NCBI GenBank assembly: GCA_003173995.1
Contig: PRDT01000025.1
Location: 1 to 8,257, forward strand
DNA: 8,257 nucleotides
Direction of reading: 5' to 3'
DNA from: Candidatus Levyibacteriota bacterium
Lineage (GTDB): Bacteria > Patescibacteriota > Microgenomatia > Levybacterales > UBA12049
Shown: in pieces, positions 6,318 to 8,257 of the stretch
How the letters are laid out: every line of letters begins with the position of its first letter
Position numbering within the stretch: position 1 is the stretch's first letter
Made by a program: the position numbers and the translations under genes
Notes under the pieces: generated by a model
Database searches by the model: none
What the model saw: the letters and a program-made list of their open reading frames with translations, nothing else
Told to the model about the DNA's origin: nothing

Positions 6318-6341
6318 ATTTTCTTCACAAATTTTCTTACA
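6316..6341 (+). repeat. Short tandem repeat, 13-bp unit
   Basis: Two adjacent 13-bp units begin with the same ten bases, AAATTTTCTT, at 6316-6325 and 6329-6338. The first unit overlaps the stop codon of the 327-residue gene. It occupies part of the 80-nt gap to the next gene. There is no hairpin. It may be chance in AT-rich DNA. Confidence 0.35.
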
Positions 6342-6397
6342 AAAGTATCAAGCTCATATCTGTAACTTCTTACTTCTTTTTTGGAAAATAGTCCCTT

Positions 6398-6790
6398 ATG
6401 TCAGAAAGAGAGTTTGGGCAGGATAGAAGGCCAGATATCGATATTCATGAAGAAAGAGTTCAAGATATTTCACAAGAATTAGGAAGATATTACCGAGGAC
6501 TTTTTAAAATATTTCCGATAGAAGATGTCAGGAATATTTTACCTGTTGCTAATTTTCCCCAGGAAGTCTGGAGTTTGCTTGGAAAAATACGGACAGGATC
6601 CCAAAACAATGCAGTGAGATTGGATCCACACCTCTCGAATGTTTTTGCAATGCTGATGAGAGAAAATGCAATGATATCTTGGGAAATTGTTGCGCAGTCA
6701 CCCCAAATCGCTTTCTATGCTACAGGGGACTTAGTCTATGCTCAAGAAGTACGAGGAATTTTGGAAGAAGGCAAAGAAGTATCAGGTTAA
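6398..6790 (+). CDS. Small protein of unknown function (130 aa)
   Basis: I do not recognise this protein. It has 130 residues, no signal peptide and no clear membrane segment. The N-terminal 25 residues are charged (SEREFGQDRRPDIDIHEERV), and the rest alternates likely helices: residues 20-40 (QDISQELGRYYRGLFKIFP), 53-65 around a WSLLGKI segment, and 80-110. The end EVRGILEEGKEVSG is charged. The start at 6398 is the first ATG of the frame and begins MSERE. The sequence just upstream offers only weak -10 candidates (for example GAAAAT at 6384-6389), so it may be transcribed from the preceding gene 80 nt away. It ends at 6790, 68 nt before thyA, which has its own candidate promoter. The reading frame has coding-like composition and no competing frame of better quality, but its function remains open. 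Confidence 0.75.
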   Translation: MSEREFGQDRRPDIDIHEERVQDISQELGRYYRGLFKIFPIEDVRNILPVANFPQEVWSLLGKIRTGSQNNAVRLDPHLSNVFAMLMRENAMISWEIVAQSPQIAFYATGDLVYAQEVRGILEEGKEVSG

Positions 6791-6822
6791 GAATAAGATA
6801 TAGTCCGATACAGTTAAGCCAC

Positions 6823-6851
6823 TTGATGCAATGGTCAAAGTTTGGTACGGT
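6823..6851 (+). promoter_or_regulatory. Candidate promoter of thyA, near-leaderless
   Basis: TTGATG (6823-6828) and TACGGT (6846-6851, preceded by TGG as a TGn extension) are 17 bp apart. The -10 is weak (TA and final T only). The predicted start is about 6858, one base before the ATG at 6859. There is no Shine-Dalgarno sequence. The spacing fits the pattern seen at other genes here. Confidence 0.45.
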
Positions 6852-6858
6852 AAAGACC

Positions 6859-7836
6859 ATGAAACCTCAAGTTCATCCAGAATACCAATACCTTGATTTG
6901 ATGAAGGAAGTCAAAGATAAAGGCTCACTCAAAATTGATCGTGGTACTGATATCAAGCTCTATAGCCTTTTTGGTCGTCAGACGCGATATGACTTGTCCC
7001 AGGGCTTTCCACTTTTGACTACCAAAAAGGTCTACTGGAAGGGCGTTTTACACGAGCTCTACTGGTTTATGTCCGGGCAGACCAATATTAAGTATTTAGT
7101 CGATAATAATGTCCACATTTGGGACGACTATCCGTATAAAATTTATTCCAAAAAAGCAGAAGAAGGCAAAGTCAAAAAACTCACGAAAGACGAATTCGTC
7201 TTGCAAATAAAAGAAAGTAAAGTCTTTGCCAAGAAATTTGGCAATTTGCCTCGAATTTATGGAGAAATGTGGCGACATTGGCCAACTCGAACCAAAAGAA
7301 CTATCGATCAATTGAAGTGGGTTTTACAAGAATTGAAAGATGACCCAGATGCAAAAAATCTTATTGTCACATCCTGGAACCCAGAATACTTGTATACGAT
7401 GGCAACACTGAAGGATGCCAGTAGATTCCCAATTTGCCACAATATGTATCAAGTGAGCCAACGAGATGGAAAGTTATCATTGCAGTTGTATCAGAGAAGT
7501 GCAGATCTTTTCCTTGGCGTACCATTTAATATTGCATCTTATGCACTTTTGACCATGATACTGGCCAAAGTTGCAGGATATGAGCCAGGAGAATTTGTTC
7601 ATACCTTTGGTGATGTGCATATTTATGAAAATCACATTCCTCAAGTCAAAGAGCAGTTGGCGAGAAAGCCTCGTCCTTTTCCAACAGTTTCCTTTAATCA
7701 CGATTTCAAAACATTGGAGGAATTCAGACCAGAATATGTTGAGTTACATGATTATGATCCACATCCTATGATGAAAGCGGAATTGACTGTTGCTGGTGGT
7801 CTGTATGACAAGAAGACCGGAAAGATGGCAGGATAA
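6859..7836 (+). CDS. thyA: Thymidylate synthase, folate-dependent (ThyA type)
   Basis: This 325-residue protein methylates dUMP to dTMP using methylenetetrahydrofolate. Family landmarks: FGRQTRYDLSQGFPLLTTKK (38-57), HELYWFMSGQTNIKYL (65-80, with E66), the catalytic cysteine in FPICHNMYQ (C193), QRSADLFLGVPFNIASYALL (212-231, with R213, S214, D216 and N224), GDVHIYENH (251-259) and YDPHP (299-303). The lid region at about 92-127 carries an insertion rich in Lys and Glu, so the protein is longer than E. coli ThyA (264 aa). The family normally ends at about the position of V311, whose carboxylate helps close the active site. Here 14 more residues follow (AGGLYDKKTGKMAG). The start at 6859 is preferred over the open frame beginning at 6679 because homology begins here and the upstream part overlaps the preceding gene out of frame. 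It ends in tandem stops TAATAA. Confidence 0.95.
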   Translation: MKPQVHPEYQYLDLMKEVKDKGSLKIDRGTDIKLYSLFGRQTRYDLSQGFPLLTTKKVYWKGVLHELYWFMSGQTNIKYLVDNNVHIWDDYPYKIYSKKAEEGKVKKLTKDEFVLQIKESKVFAKKFGNLPRIYGEMWRHWPTRTKRTIDQLKWVLQELKDDPDAKNLIVTSWNPEYLYTMATLKDASRFPICHNMYQVSQRDGKLSLQLYQRSADLFLGVPFNIASYALLTMILAKVAGYEPGEFVHTFGDVHIYENHIPQVKEQLARKPRPFPTVSFNHDFKTLEEFRPEYVELHDYDPHPMMKAELTVAGGLYDKKTGKMAG

Positions 7837-7861
7837 TAAGATGAATAGTAGAGTAGACGTA

Positions 7862-7867
7862 TACAAT
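7862..7867 (+). promoter_or_regulatory. Possible -10 for the NlpC/P60 leader transcript
   Basis: TACAAT (7862-7867) matches the -10 consensus at 5 of 6 positions and lies in the gap after thyA. No good -35 is seen at 16-18 bp spacing. If used, transcription would start near 7874 and give a leader of about 95 nt ending in the terminator. Readthrough from thyA is the alternative. Confidence 0.3.
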
Positions 7868-7899
7868 AATTTTTCTCCATTCACTTCAGCCTCTTGATA

Positions 7900-7949
7900 G
7901 GTTGGGAGAGTTTGGTTTGACTTTAAAAAGAAAGGAATACCTCCCAACC
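7900..7949 (+). promoter_or_regulatory. Antiterminator-like pairing upstream of the NlpC/P60 gene
   Basis: GGTTGGGAG (7900-7908) is perfectly complementary to CTCCCAACC (7941-7949), 9 bp with a 32-nt loop. The second segment contains most of the 5' arm and the whole loop of the terminator hairpin at 7939-7956, so the two structures are mutually exclusive. GGGAG occurs in both competing strands (7904-7908 and 7950-7954). This is the geometry of a transcription attenuator. I recognise no known riboswitch or T-box consensus, and no clear anti-antiterminator. Confidence 0.55.
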
Positions 7950-7962
7950 GGGAGGTTTTTTT
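7939..7962 (+). terminator. Intrinsic terminator after thyA, before the NlpC/P60 gene
   Basis: ACCTCCC (7939-7945) pairs with GGGAGGT (7950-7956) across a four-base AACC loop, followed by a T run to 7962. This is the only convincing rho-independent terminator in the window. It ends only 6 nt before the ATG at 7969, so it either insulates thyA or conditionally controls the following gene. Confidence 0.85.
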
Positions 7963-7968
7963 GTGGTT

Positions 7969-8257
7969 ATGTTGGCAGAACGTACATATACAGAACCTAT
8001 TTTAGACAATGAATTTATTCATCCGCCTGAAGCATTGGCAACACTAGCCGAGCATATGGTAGGACTTCCATCGCGTGGTCATCATCGGCGGCCTGAAGAG
8101 GCTCGAGATCCGGTGAATGGGTTTGATTGCTCAGGATTGGTGACATATTTATTAGACATAATAGGTGAACAACGACCCACCCATATTCGTGGTGCCAATC
8201 AATATTTTGAAGAATTTGGTGTTCATGTGCATTATGGATTTCACCAAAGAGGCGACT
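7969..8257 (+). CDS. NlpC/P60-type cysteine peptidase, 5' part only
   Basis: The frame is open from the ATG at 7969 to the right edge (96 codons). Residues 51-60 read GFDCSGLVTY, the NlpC/P60 nucleophile motif, with C54 the expected catalytic cysteine. Downstream, HIRGANQYFEEFGVHV (72-87) and RGD near the edge fit the family's LPRxxxxQxxxG...V...PGDL spacing. The catalytic His would lie beyond the window. Enzymes of this family cleave peptide bonds in peptidoglycan stems, or act on related amide substrates. No signal peptide is seen in the first 50 residues (MLAERTYTEP, then acidic and His-rich), which is odd for a wall hydrolase; the protein could be cytoplasmic or exported otherwise. An in-frame GTG at 7963 is an alternative start. 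The start lies 6 nt after a terminator, with no promoter or Shine-Dalgarno between, so expression must depend on readthrough. Confidence 0.8.
   Translation, partial: MLAERTYTEPILDNEFIHPPEALATLAEHMVGLPSRGHHRRPEEARDPVNGFDCSGLVTYLLDIIGEQRPTHIRGANQYFEEFGVHVHYGFHQRGD

Noticed and set aside
6214..6426. Plus-strand open frame bridging two hypothetical genes.
   Set aside because: It overlaps both better-supported frames, has biased Lys/Met composition and no upstream signal.
6679..6858. N-terminal extension of thyA from an ATG at 6679.
   Set aside because: The segment is out of frame with the preceding 130-residue gene it overlaps, has a shadow-like Arg/Cys-rich composition, and ThyA homology starts at 6859.
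7917..7945. TTGACT at 7917-7922 as a -35 for the NlpC/P60 gene.
   Set aside because: No -10-like hexamer occurs 16-18 bp downstream; that position is the GC-rich terminator stem.
1..8257. Phage or mobile-element origin suggested by several nucleotide-metabolism genes.
   Set aside because: No structural, integrase, transposase or replication genes are seen. The mixture with ABC-F, EamA and cupin genes and uniform composition fits a chromosome.
1..8257. Alternative genetic code with TGA read as Gly (Gracilibacteria/Absconditabacteria type).
   Set aside because: dcd ends with TGA at the expected family length, and the other frames need no TGA readthrough.

Overview
The window looks like a compact, moderately AT-rich bacterial chromosome segment, most likely from a Patescibacteria/CPR-type organism. 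The basis is circumstantial: near-consensus bacterial -35/-10 promoters, an intrinsic terminator, small intergenic gaps, no visible Shine-Dalgarno sites, short proteins without obvious homologues, and a cysteine-rich secreted protein of a kind common in CPR and DPANN genomes. TGA is used as a stop (end of dcd), so this is not a code-25 lineage. The phylum is an inference, not something read directly.

Layout. 1-544 (-): the N-terminal part of a secreted cysteine-rich protein running off the left edge. 545-632: divergent promoters. 633-1202 (+): dCTP deaminase (dcd). 1205-1240: nested inverted repeat over the next start codon. 1239-1916 (+): thymidylate kinase (tmk). 1961-2500 (+): a dUTPase/dCTP-deaminase-fold paralogue lacking the usual catalytic residues. 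2497-3363 (-): EamA/DMT-type membrane transporter, convergent with and overlapping the paralogue by 4 nt. 3411-3755 (+): small cupin. 3793-5274 (+): ABC-F ATPase. 5334-6317 (+) and 6398-6790 (+): two proteins I do not recognise. 6859-7836 (+): thymidylate synthase (thyA). 7837-7968: leader with a terminator and a competing pairing. 7969-8257 (+): start of an NlpC/P60-type cell-wall peptidase, cut by the right edge. No stretch over 300 nt lacks a gene.

Functional theme. Dcd, ThyA and Tmk form most of a route from dCTP to dTDP (dCTP to dUTP, dUTP to dUMP, dUMP to dTMP, dTMP to dTDP). The dUTPase step is uncertain. The fold paralogue is the obvious candidate, but its catalytic Asp position is Ala. 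Dcd itself could be a bifunctional deaminase/dUTPase.

Expression theme. At seven genes a -10 element (in most cases with a -35 at 17-bp spacing) lies so close to the start codon that the predicted transcript begins within 0-4 nt of it, and no gene has a Shine-Dalgarno sequence. This suggests mainly leaderless mRNAs. The NlpC/P60 gene is the exception, with a roughly 130-nt gap carrying a terminator/antiterminator-like arrangement.

No tRNA, rRNA, CRISPR array, insertion sequence or phage structural gene was seen.
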